This document shows positions 29,001 to 36,213 of a DNA stretch of 64,000 bases, one piece after another; position 1 is the first letter of the stretch, and every line of letters begins with the position of its first letter. The notes below the pieces were generated by a model that saw only the letters and a program-made list of their open reading frames with translations, had not been told where the DNA came from and made no database searches. Position numbers and translations under genes: made by a program. The DNA is from CAZMGT01 sp964565895 (GTDB lineage: Bacteria > Armatimonadota > Zipacnadia > UBA1398 > CAZMGT01), in the NCBI GenBank assembly GCA_964565895.1, contig CAZMGT010000012.1:7307-71306 (forward strand). Reading direction: 5' to 3'.

Positions 29001-29167
29001 GCTCCGGAGCGTTCGAGCAGCGCGCGGCTGAGCTGAAAAACATGCCTTTGCGTCGGAAGAAGTACAAGCGTCGTCACCGCAGCTCGCGGGACGCGCAGGA
29101 GGCGTTCCTCGAGCGTATACGCGCCAGCAGCCAGGCCCGGCTTGGTGGCCACGATCCTCGCGCCCAC
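25994..29167 (-). CDS. addB: AddB-type helicase-like/nuclease subunit
   Basis: 1057 residues, GTG start at 29167 after GGAGGGG. N-terminal LVLLPTQRHVFQLSRALL belongs to the inactivated helicase domain of AddB; no good Walker A is seen. The C-terminal PD-(D/E)xK nuclease has RIDRIDCDDAGGRFAVYDYK and GLQLALYAL. The last iron-sulfur Cys group is CDEFCPFYLACRC near the C-terminus. The first cluster Cys, normally in a CPF-x-x-F context, is Ser here (AYSISPFQFF). It overlaps addA by 8 bp. The divergent small membrane-protein gene begins about 93 bp from its start. Confidence 0.85.
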   Translation of the reverse strand: MGARIVATKPGLAAGAYTLEERLLRVPRAAVTTLVLLPTQRHVFQLSRALLERSGAKAVIRPLLYTFPALAGDILRAARQRITPLSPARARLLLRHAVREVAQSLGLSFLARAINSPGYLDALAEFIAELKRAAVHPEGLEETFARAGFRDDRTREIVAIYRVYQRELARREWYDEPGAFWAACEELSRGRPPFLEPVEAVYVDGFWDFTTTQLDLLKLLAEQARETVVTLPLNIPAGQEELFAPVRETAQTLARLLPGATITASDLEPQGVSPTLRAVAERLFDFSAAPATPADPDAVHVVECPSAQRAAQEIARLCKTLLLSGEALPEEIAIVFRDAAAHAPAVARELEQAGVPAFADAPAVTPGVLRVLRTLVELPLGDYRREALVSLLSSAYVDHTLGQPHAPTPAEIDRVTRLANLVRGAEALAEQLACYERQMRAREEAGHAPDCPPALVARVREHLARLVAAVEQAIPPCAPWPEFANGVLRLIEALGIERRLACRSAPRWASADMRALDAVRAELETIAADESFAEKIDRRTFVRELERILEAAVPSDGGRPEGRVLVTDARSVRGLRYKVVIIAGLTEREFPAQRRAGPFYDDHERRKLTEAGVPLQTADERQAMEPLLFLGALAAAQSRLVLAYPATDSRGEKLLTSHYVEALEETLDPPPQRKIIPISQVIAPPEELANPLECMERALAEEGPLERRAAERALETFDAQTGGARQARAAFASACHGWAVEAERWSFHPLGPYDGVLSDPDILADLAQRFGPEHLFSFHQFEAYSISPFQFFARYVLGVDELPEPVLGLDPIARGTLYHQIVCRFYSSGDDLSWPRLREIIFQAFADPFGPAALVPPALREIEREECLRNLRLWLAAEEELREQSDLRPRYLEFAYGRGEAPPLTIAADGEKVRLSGRIDRIDCDDAGGRFAVYDYKYRAPGNAKSVDLDGGLQLALYALAAREVVLNNPQAVCEDWAFCYLARPPRYVPLREGEEGKEEVLEQARQAIARCAQLIREGQFGVQGESVPCDEFCPFYLACRCDRFRVPAKVVEEEYE

Positions 29168-29260
29168 CGTTCGTCCCCCTCCGGCGCCCGCTACGGGGAG
29201 GGCTCCGCGGACGATCTTCAGGAGCGGCGCGGGCGCTCCCTTCCCGCGGAAGAAGAGAAA

Positions 29261-29790
29261 GTGTTTGACTTTTGGCCCCTCGCGCAGTGGCGCTCGCTGG
29301 CCCTCGCTGGGGGCAGCGTCGTTGTGCTTGTCGCCTGCGCGCGCGGCTTTTCCCCACGTTTGCCACGCCGAGCTTTCACGTGTTCGTTCTCGCGCTAGGG
29401 GCGCTGCTCGGTTACTTGGCCTGGATGCGCATTGGGCGCGAGTATCGCATACAGGTAACGATAAACAGGAGGGCCGTGGCCCTCAGGCGGCACCGGCGGA
29501 AGGTGAAGATCTCCCTGCGTGCGCTGCGCGCGGCGCGGCGCGTGCGCTGGGGGCTGGGCGATTCGCTTTATGTCGTTTATGGCAGCGAGGGGCACGTGCT
29601 GCACGTGCCGCTGTGGTGCCTTGCTCCGCGGGCGCGGGGCGAGGTTGTGCGCGAAGTCGTCTCAGCGGCGAGAATGGAGCCGACGACGCCGCGCTGGCTC
29701 GCTTGGCTTTTCGGCATTGAGCGCTGGCGGGCGGCGCGGAAGGAAAAGCAGCCTCAGCCCGAACCTCCTACGGATAAACAACAACCTTAA
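29261..29790 (+). CDS. Small two-helix membrane protein with PH-like beta domain, frameshifted at a GC repeat
   Basis: No single frame covers this gene. Frame 2 from a GTG at 29261 (GGAAGAAGAG upstream) encodes a good transmembrane helix, WRSLALAGGSVVVLVACA, then stops. Frame 1 carries the second helix (FHVFVLALGALLGYLAWM) and a basic beta-rich domain to 29790. Removing one GC unit from the GCGCGCGCG tract at 29337-29345 joins them into 175 residues with a two-helix hairpin plus a PH-like domain. The break is either an assembly error or a real slip. A shorter one-helix protein from a TTG at 29272 is the alternative. The end overlaps the convergent dehydrogenase gene by 23 bp. Confidence 0.5.
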
Positions 29791-30799
29791 TCCGCTCCGG
29801 CGTGGCCATAATCTCAAGCGCACGGTGAATCTCGCGCAGGGGCACGCGGTGGGTGATGATTTTCTCCGGGTCAACCAAGCCCTTGCGCATCAGCTCCAGC
29901 GACTTGACCATTACCCGAGGTGTCACGGAAAAGCTGGCGTCGACGCGCGTTTCGCGAAAGTGCACCTCGGCGGGGCTCACGGGGATCGTCCCCGGGACGA
30001 TAACCCCGAACATGTTAACCCGCGTCCCGCGGCGGCAGAGGTCGAACGCAAGCTGCGCCGCCTCGTGCGCGCCGGCGGCTTCGAACACGAGGTCCGGGCC
30101 CTCGGGGAGGATGCGAAATACCTCTTCTTTGGCATCGGCCTCGCGCGCGTTGATTGTGTGCGTCGCCCCGCACTCGCGCGCTTTGTCCAGCTTGTATTGC
30201 TCGATGTCGATCCCGATAAGCGTCCCCGCGCCCGCCGCTCGGGCGATTTGCATTAGCAAAAGCCCCATGCTGCCACAGCCGATAATCACCACATCCTCGC
30301 CCACGGTCATTTGGCTGTAGGCGATAAGGCCCTTGTACGAGCCGGCGAGGGGTTCGGCGAGGGCCGCGGCTTCGAACGAGACATTTTCCGGCTTGCGATA
30401 GAGCACGCGCTCGGGGGCGAGGACGAACTCCGCAAAACCGCCATCGCGCACGTCCTCGAACCCCTCTCCGCCGATGACATAGCCGTTTTTGCAATAGTGC
30501 TGCAGGCCGCGGCGGCAGTTGTCGCACAGCCCGCAGAACACCGCCGGCGAAAGGCACACGGCATCGCCCGGGGCGAACGTTTTTACGCCCTCGCCCACCT
30601 GCTCCACAACGCCGCTGATCTCGTGGCCCAAGATCTGCCCCGGGCGCCAGTTTGTCCGCGCGCCGGTATATGCGCAATAGTCGGTTAGGCAAATACCGCA
30701 TGCTTTAACACGCACGAGCGCCTCGCCCGGCCCGGGCACGGGGTCGGGGACTTGCTTTACGGTCATCTTGCGCACGCCTTCGAGCACGGCGGCAAGCAT
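29768..30799 (-). CDS. Zinc-dependent medium-chain alcohol/polyol dehydrogenase
   Basis: 343 residues from the ATG at 30799 with GGGGGTG upstream. Catalytic-zinc residues appear as CGICLTD and GHEISGVVEQVG, the structural-zinc cysteines as CGLCDNCRRGLQHYC, and the Rossmann glycine motif as GCGSMGLLLMQIARAAGA. LIGIDIEQYK, an acidic end of strand beta-2, suggests NAD rather than NADP. The closest recognisable relatives are sorbitol dehydrogenase and threonine dehydrogenase-like enzymes, so the substrate is probably a polyol or amino alcohol. It follows the O-methyltransferase gene by 45 bp on the same strand. Confidence 0.88.
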   Translation of the reverse strand: MLAAVLEGVRKMTVKQVPDPVPGPGEALVRVKACGICLTDYCAYTGARTNWRPGQILGHEISGVVEQVGEGVKTFAPGDAVCLSPAVFCGLCDNCRRGLQHYCKNGYVIGGEGFEDVRDGGFAEFVLAPERVLYRKPENVSFEAAALAEPLAGSYKGLIAYSQMTVGEDVVIIGCGSMGLLLMQIARAAGAGTLIGIDIEQYKLDKARECGATHTINAREADAKEEVFRILPEGPDLVFEAAGAHEAAQLAFDLCRRGTRVNMFGVIVPGTIPVSPAEVHFRETRVDASFSVTPRVMVKSLELMRKGLVDPEKIITHRVPLREIHRALEIMATPERIKVVVYP

Positions 30800-30844
30800 A
30801 ACATCACCCCCACAGTCCGCGGGCAAGCGCGTCGGGCGCGCCGC

Positions 30845-31852
30845 CTAGGGCTTGCGCGCGAGGACGAGGTCGAACTCCTCCGCGCAGGGCCGCGCGCAAA
30901 CATCGCAAAACCCTGCTCCCTCGAGCAGCTCGCGCAGCTCGGCCACGCTATATACCCGGCCCGTCTCCGTGTTCACGAGCATGTTAATGGCAAACAGCGC
31001 AGCGCTGCGCGGGCCGGTGTGATCGTCGTTTGCGATAAAGTCGCGGATGACGACCACGCCCCCGGAGACAAGCGCGCGATAGGTTCTCGCGAGAAGCGCG
31101 GCGTTCTCCTCCGGCCCGTGGATGTGGACGATCGACGAAAGGAGAGCGAGGTCAAAGCCCTCGCCCAGCTCATCGCAAAGGAAGTTTCCCGCGCGCGTCG
31201 CTACCCGCCCGGCAAGCCCCGCGCTGGCGATGTTTCGCTCGGCGAGCGGGACGACCTCGGGCAGGTCGAACACCACGGCAAAAAGCCGCGGGTTGCGCCG
31301 GGCAAACTCGATAGCAAACGCCCCTGGCCCGCCGCCGATGTCGATCATGCGCGTCGCTGCGGAAAGTTCAGGGGCGATCGCCTCGGCGACGAGTTGGGCG
31401 CGCCTGTCGCTTAAGAACTGCATTGCCCCGACAAAGTCCTGCGTATAGTGCTTGTCGCGCAGGCCGCGGGAGTATTCGCGCACGGGGCATCCGCGGATGA
31501 CGACCTCGGTAAGCGTGTTCCAGGAATGCCACAGGCGGGTGCGGTGGCGAAACATGTGCAGAGGCGCGCCGGGGCTTTCGTCAACGAGAAACTCGCGCGC
31601 GGGCGCAGCGTTGGCAAACCGCCCCTGCGACTTGTTCAGCAGGCCCAGGCAAACGAGCGCGTTGAGCAGAGTTTCCGTGGCGCGCGGGTCGGTGCTCAGC
31701 TTCTCGGCGAGCTGCTCCGCGGTGGCGGGCTCGATTTCGCTCAGCGCGCGGAACAGGTCGAGCTCCACCGCAGCGAGAAACACGCTTGCCTCTTGAAAGC
31801 CGCTCGCCATGCGCGCAAGGTCGTCGAGAGAAAGCTGCTGTTGCTCGGCCAC
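30845..31852 (-). CDS. SAM-dependent O-methyltransferase (acetylserotonin/hydroxyneurosporene family 2 type)
   Basis: 335 residues from the GTG at 31852, chosen for the GAGGAG site just upstream. The N-terminal winged-helix dimerisation domain (AAVELDLFRALSE, EQLAEKLSTDPRATETLLNAL) is followed by the SAM motif MIDIGGGPGAFAIEFARR, the acidic ribose-binding strand VVFDLPEVV, and the catalytic-region HIHGPEENAALLARTYRAL. This is the plant-type/family-2 O-methyltransferase arrangement, used on phenols, polyketides or carotenoid precursors. It is likely cotranscribed with the downstream dehydrogenase. No biosynthetic cluster surrounds it. Confidence 0.85.
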   Translation of the reverse strand: MAEQQQLSLDDLARMASGFQEASVFLAAVELDLFRALSEIEPATAEQLAEKLSTDPRATETLLNALVCLGLLNKSQGRFANAAPAREFLVDESPGAPLHMFRHRTRLWHSWNTLTEVVIRGCPVREYSRGLRDKHYTQDFVGAMQFLSDRRAQLVAEAIAPELSAATRMIDIGGGPGAFAIEFARRNPRLFAVVFDLPEVVPLAERNIASAGLAGRVATRAGNFLCDELGEGFDLALLSSIVHIHGPEENAALLARTYRALVSGGVVVIRDFIANDDHTGPRSAALFAINMLVNTETGRVYSVAELRELLEGAGFCDVCARPCAEEFDLVLARKP

Positions 31853-31954
31853 TTTCTCGCTCCTCTTCTGCGCGGCTTGCGCAAAAACCGGTGCCCCGGG
31901 GGCACGGGAAGGCGACCCGCGGGGCACGGCTCGTGTGCTCGGCTTTGGCGAAAG

Positions 31955-32851
31955 CTACTGTGCCGCAGGGGCGGCGGGCGCCTCCGGGGCAGCAGGCGGT
32001 TCCGGAGCAGCAGGCCCCGGGGCGGCGGGCTGCGCGGGCAGGGGCTTAAACGAGACGATAAACCCGACGACCTTCCACTGCCCGCCCACCTGCGCAAGGA
32101 CGACCATGTTGTGCAGGGTGCGCCGCTGGCCCTGGTTGGTAATCGCGGAGTCGAAAATCTCTGCGGCGACGGTTGAGCCGAGGATCTCCGTGCGCTCGCC
32201 GACAAGCGCAACGTCGGCGGGCGGGGGCCAGCCGCTCACCGTCTGTTGAATGGCGTCGCGCCCGGAGAGGACCATGACCTGGTTGTCCAGCCCCAGGGCG
32301 AATACGGCGGGGGTGTCGCCGAGATAGTTGAGCGCGGCCTGCATGCCCGTTTGCCCCTCGGCCTCGATGTCCTCCCAGATGGGGCGCACGGCGGCCTGAA
32401 TGCCCGGCGCTTCGTCGGCCGTGGCGGGAGGGATAATCGCCGTAAACACAAGCTTCCACGCCCCCTGCACCAAGGCAACCGCGCCGAGGCCGGTCATCTT
32501 TTGGCCGGCCTGGGTAAGCGTCGCCCGGGCAAAGGCCATGCCCGACTGGATGAACACGTCCTCGATATTCACAGCGAGGGGCTCGGCGGGCTTGTTTTCG
32601 ATACCCATCGGCCCGAGCAACGCCTGCAGGTCATAAACATCGGCGCCCATCGGCCCCGGGACAACGGAAACCATCCCCTCGTGGCACAGAGCGCCAAACG
32701 CCTGGGCGTCGCCCGCGTTAACCGCGGCAACCATGTCCTCGATGACCTTAGTTACCGCGGCCTTCGCCTCGTCCTGCGCCTGGGCCCACGCCGCCCCCGC
32801 GCACAGGACGAGCAGAGTACCAGCCAGCGCAACGGCGGTCCACCTTCTCAT
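31955..32851 (-). CDS. Secreted protein with two NTF2/SnoaL-like domains and Pro/Ala-rich tail
   Basis: 298 residues from the ATG at 32851, with GAGGG upstream. A signal peptide ends at AGAAWA. Two related halves follow: one begins KVIEDMVAAVNAGDAQAFGAL, the other IQAAVRPIWEDIEAEGQTG. Both end in strands (WKLVFTAII; WKVVGFIVSF) as in DUF4440/SnoaL-like cone folds. The last 30 residues are a Pro/Ala/Glu low-complexity tail. No catalytic residues can be assigned; a ligand-binding or scaffolding role outside the membrane is possible. It lies 66 bp downstream of the homoserine dehydrogenase gene. Confidence 0.65.
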   Translation of the reverse strand: MRRWTAVALAGTLLVLCAGAAWAQAQDEAKAAVTKVIEDMVAAVNAGDAQAFGALCHEGMVSVVPGPMGADVYDLQALLGPMGIENKPAEPLAVNIEDVFIQSGMAFARATLTQAGQKMTGLGAVALVQGAWKLVFTAIIPPATADEAPGIQAAVRPIWEDIEAEGQTGMQAALNYLGDTPAVFALGLDNQVMVLSGRDAIQQTVSGWPPPADVALVGERTEILGSTVAAEIFDSAITNQGQRRTLHNMVVLAQVGGQWKVVGFIVSFKPLPAQPAAPGPAAPEPPAAPEAPAAPAAQ

Positions 32852-32917
32852 AGCCAAACCCTCCCCAGATGTTTATCTCCCTCACTTTCCCCGCGCCCCG
32901 CGGGACGACCTTCGCTG

Positions 32918-34225
32918 CTATGTTCTCTTGATGCTGTGCTCCACGCGAATGCTCGCGCAAATTTTGTTTACGCAGGGCAGGGCTTTAATCCCGGCCAGGG
33001 CCTTGTCGAACGCCTCCTGCTTGCAGGTGTGGGTAATCCAAATGATCTCCGCCTCGCCATTTTCCGCCTCTTGCTGGTGCACGGCGGCGATGCTTACCCG
33101 GTGCTGGCCGAAGATCGTGGCGATGCTCCCCAGGACGCCCGGCTCGTCCACGACCATCGCGCGGACGTAGTGGCCGGACTCGAACTCGCTGGGAGGGACG
33201 AGCTCGGCGCGCGCGGCACAGGTGCAGGGGACGCGCCCCGCCGCACCGCGGAGGATGTTGCGTGCGGCGTCGATAACGTCGCCCAAAATGGCGCTTCCCG
33301 CGGGAAACGAGCCCGCCCCCGGGCCGTAGAACATCAGGTTGCCCGCATATTCGCACGAGAGAAACACCGCATTGTACGCCCCGGCCACCGAGGCCAACGG
33401 ATGGTCCTCGGGGACGAGCGCGGGATGGACGCGAATCTCCAGCCGCCCGTCGGGGGCCTGCTTGGCGATGGCCAGGAGCTTGATTACGTAGCCGCACTCC
33501 TGCGCCGCCTCATGGTCGCGCGGCTCGATCTCGCGGATCCCCTCGCGCACCACCTGGTCGATGTCCACCGACTGCTCCCAGGCGATGGAGGCGATGATCG
33601 CCAGCTTATAGGCGGCGTCGTGGCCGTCGATGTCGTCGGAGGGGTCCTGCTCCGCGTAGCCTTGCTCTTGCGCTTCGGCGAGCGCCTGGTCGAACGGCAG
33701 GTGGTCCTTGGCCATGCGCATGAGGATGTAGTTGGTCGTGCCGTTTAAGATGGCGAGGATGGAGTTAACGTTGTCCGCCTCGATGCTCTCCTTCATGGGC
33801 CGGATGAGCGGGATGGCGCTGGCCACGCTGGCCTCGAAGTTCACGTCTACCCCCTTCTCGCGGGCCAGCGCGAGCAGCTCGTGGCCATATTTGGCCAGAA
33901 GCTCTTTGTTTGCGGTAACCACGCTCTTGCCACGCTCGACTGCGGCAAACACGAGATCCTTCGCCGCGCCCACGCCGCCGATGCATTCCACGATAATGTC
34001 GATCTCCGGGTCGGTGACCACAGCCATGGCGTCGGCGCAGAAAATGCCGCGGGGCAGCTCGGCAATGGCCTCTTTCTCTGGATCGAGCACGGCCACGCGC
34101 GCGATGTTTAGCGCGGCACCGAGGCGCCGGCGGATTTTCTCCGCATTGGCCACGGCCATGCGCGCAAACCCGCTGCCCACCGTGCCGCAGCCCAAAAGCC
34201 CAACGTTAACCTGCTCGCGCGCCAT
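32918..34225 (-). CDS. hom: Homoserine dehydrogenase with C-terminal ACT domain
   Basis: 435 residues from the ATG at 34225, preceded by GGAGG. The NAD(P) motif VGLLGCGTVGSGF, the substrate region TANKELLAKYGHELL, the family signature ILNGTTNYILMRM and DIDGHDAAYKLAI are all in place. The last ~80 residues (AMVVDEPGVLGSIATIFGQH) are an ACT domain, the usual threonine-feedback site. The enzyme reduces aspartate semialdehyde to homoserine for Met and Thr synthesis. It is not beside thrB, thrC or lysC here. The downstream gene encodes a secreted NTF2-like protein and is not functionally related. Confidence 0.95.
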   Translation of the reverse strand: MAREQVNVGLLGCGTVGSGFARMAVANAEKIRRRLGAALNIARVAVLDPEKEAIAELPRGIFCADAMAVVTDPEIDIIVECIGGVGAAKDLVFAAVERGKSVVTANKELLAKYGHELLALAREKGVDVNFEASVASAIPLIRPMKESIEADNVNSILAILNGTTNYILMRMAKDHLPFDQALAEAQEQGYAEQDPSDDIDGHDAAYKLAIIASIAWEQSVDIDQVVREGIREIEPRDHEAAQECGYVIKLLAIAKQAPDGRLEIRVHPALVPEDHPLASVAGAYNAVFLSCEYAGNLMFYGPGAGSFPAGSAILGDVIDAARNILRGAAGRVPCTCAARAELVPPSEFESGHYVRAMVVDEPGVLGSIATIFGQHRVSIAAVHQQEAENGEAEIIWITHTCKQEAFDKALAGIKALPCVNKICASIRVEHSIKRT

Positions 34226-34275
34226 TGCTCTTACCTCCACAAGCGGCGGTCGAAAAGCGCAACGGCGAGTGCCCC

Positions 34276-35961
34276 CTAGCGCAGCGTGCGCTGGGTAAGC
34301 ACGAGCACCCAGTCCTCGGGGTGCTCGCCCGCGCCGCGCGGGGCGGAAAAGCCCTGCTCCGGGCTCCCCCGCGCCGGGCGGAGCTCGCCTGTGCGCGGGT
34401 CGAACCAATACGCGTTATACTGCCTCCCGCGGGGCAGGTTAAGCTTTACCGCGCCCCCCACAGGGAGATAAACGGCGACCTCAAACCGCTGTTTGTCGGC
34501 CAGGCACAACGGCTTGCCCCCCACGGGGTAGTTCGCCGGGGCGACAAGCTCGGGCGCCGGGCGAAGCGCGGCAAAGGGCATAACCTGCACAAAAAATTTC
34601 TTCACCAAGGCAAGCTGGGCCACGCCGGGCATGTCGTGGTCGGCGATGAAATATGGCCCCCAGGTAAAGGCAAAGCCGTTGCCCACGCACAGCCCGCAAA
34701 ACGCCCCGCGCCACGCTCCGCGGCGGGTGTGGTCGACGAACAAGTACTGGTGCCAGGGCGGGAGGCAGTCTACCTCTAGGCTGCGCTCGTAGCCATATTC
34801 CACGAGCATCGCGCTCCCCGGCCAGCCGGCAAGGCTTTCCGCAGCGTTCTCCTCGAGCCCTGCGGCGAGCCAGGCGTTATCCTTTCCCGTGCTCCCCCAC
34901 TCCTGGAACATAATGGCGTCAATGGCCCCCGGGTCGGCGGCGAAGCGCTGGGCAAACGGCGGCTTGCGCGGCCCGTTGTGCACGGCGACGATGTGCCCGT
35001 GCGGGGCGATGGACTTTAGCCAGCGGGCGGTGCGCAAGGCCCACTCGTCGGCCTCTTTGTTGTAGCTAAATTTCCCATCGGGGTAGTATTCGTACTCGTT
35101 CATTAGCGTCCAGACGTAAACGCTGGCGAAGGCGTCCCAGCGGGCGACGCAATAGCCAAGCCAGAGGCGCTCTAGCTCTTCGGTAAAAACCTTGCGGTTG
35201 TTAAACGGGAACTCAAAGCCCCAGGCCTCGAGGATCATCTCAAAGCCTACGTCGAGGCTCTCGGCAAGGCGCAGCACTTTGTCCACGGTGCGGAACCACT
35301 CGAGGTTCAGGCGGTCGAGCTGGGGGTTTTGGCGCGTGCCGCCCCAGGGCCAGAGGGGGCGGGTTTGCCAGACGTTTTTCGGGCTTTTCGGGTGTTGCGG
35401 GCTAACCTGGCAGCGCGCGCGAAAGATGTTAAACCCCTGCTCGGCGCGGCGGCGGAGCAGCGGGGCCACGGCCTCGTCAAGCGACTTTGCGCAATAGGCC
35501 ACGCCGAAGATGTTGTAAAACGTCTCACCTAGAAGAAAGCACGGCTCGCCGGTGGAGTAGCAAAAGCCCCAGCCTACGCCGGGGGTGGCCAAGAGAAAGC
35601 GCGGCTTGTCGCTGAGCCGGGCCACGGTCAGCTCGCCCGCGGTGCACAGGCCGGGGTCCTCCGGCTGCGAGGCAGCGCGCCAGCGCCAGCGGCCGGTCTC
35701 GTCCGGGCGAAAGCGCACGCGCCATGTTTGCCCGCCGTCGTAAAAGCCAAGCGCCGTGCGCTGCTTGCCCGAGGGGGCGGTGAACACGGCCTCTACGCGC
35801 ACATCGGCAAAAGGGTTTGCGTACTGCCGCTGGGCGGTGAGCTCAAGCTCGATCATCTCGCCATAGCGCTTGGCCAGAGCAGCCGCGGGAACGGCGGCGC
35901 AGAGCAGGAGCACTGCTCCCCCTCCCCACAAGAGCACCCGGGCAAGGACGTTTCGCGACAT
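34276..35961 (-). CDS. Secreted DUF5060 plus clan GH-A glycoside hydrolase (DUF4038-like)
   Basis: 561 residues from the ATG at 35961, with GGAGG nine bases upstream. A signal peptide (VLLWGGGAVLLLCAAVPAAA) leads into a DUF5060 beta domain (MIELELTAQRQYANPFADV, RVRFRPDETGRWRWR). It is followed by a TIM barrel of DUF4038/apiosidase type (FLLGETFYNIFG). The acid/base Glu can be placed in VWTLMNEYEYY and a nucleophile Glu in MLVEYGYERS. A short beta domain ends the protein. Such enzymes act on plant polysaccharide side chains (apiose, rhamnose or arabinose links). It starts 252 bp from the divergent GH30-like gene. Confidence 0.78.
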   Translation of the reverse strand: MSRNVLARVLLWGGGAVLLLCAAVPAAALAKRYGEMIELELTAQRQYANPFADVRVEAVFTAPSGKQRTALGFYDGGQTWRVRFRPDETGRWRWRAASQPEDPGLCTAGELTVARLSDKPRFLLATPGVGWGFCYSTGEPCFLLGETFYNIFGVAYCAKSLDEAVAPLLRRRAEQGFNIFRARCQVSPQHPKSPKNVWQTRPLWPWGGTRQNPQLDRLNLEWFRTVDKVLRLAESLDVGFEMILEAWGFEFPFNNRKVFTEELERLWLGYCVARWDAFASVYVWTLMNEYEYYPDGKFSYNKEADEWALRTARWLKSIAPHGHIVAVHNGPRKPPFAQRFAADPGAIDAIMFQEWGSTGKDNAWLAAGLEENAAESLAGWPGSAMLVEYGYERSLEVDCLPPWHQYLFVDHTRRGAWRGAFCGLCVGNGFAFTWGPYFIADHDMPGVAQLALVKKFFVQVMPFAALRPAPELVAPANYPVGGKPLCLADKQRFEVAVYLPVGGAVKLNLPRGRQYNAYWFDPRTGELRPARGSPEQGFSAPRGAGEHPEDWVLVLTQRTLR

Positions 35962-36093
35962 AGGGTATTCCTCCTGCCAAGCGAAATGGCACACGCGGCG
36001 GCGCCGTTGCCCGGCAGCCCGCTAGCGCGGGCGAAAGCTGTTCGTTGGACGCCCGCGGCGAGGCGTAGTTTCTCGCGGCAGGAGGTTTTCCCC

Positions 36094-36149
36094 TATATTC
36101 AACAGCACAGGCCGCTGCGGGAAACCGCGCCCGCGCGGGCGCGTCTTTT
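36094..36149 (+). promoter_or_regulatory. Candidate promoter -10 and terminator-like hairpin in the leader of the GH30-like gene
   Basis: A TATATT box (36094-36099) is followed 27 bases later by a stem CGCGCCC/GGGCGCG (36126-36132 and 36137-36143) and TCTTTT (36144-36149), in the orientation of the downstream gene. No terminating gene lies upstream on this strand, because the neighbour is divergent. This is therefore a possible transcription attenuator. No -35 box was convincing. Confidence 0.35.
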
Positions 36150-36213
36150 ATGACAACAGCGCCGGCACAACAGGTCGCCAGCCGGCGGACTCCGGCCCGC
36201 AGGGGAGGGGGCT

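Noticed and set aside
32246..33748. 500-codon plus-strand open frame
   Set aside because: Antisense to the NTF2-like and homoserine dehydrogenase genes; the products on the other strand are clearly real.
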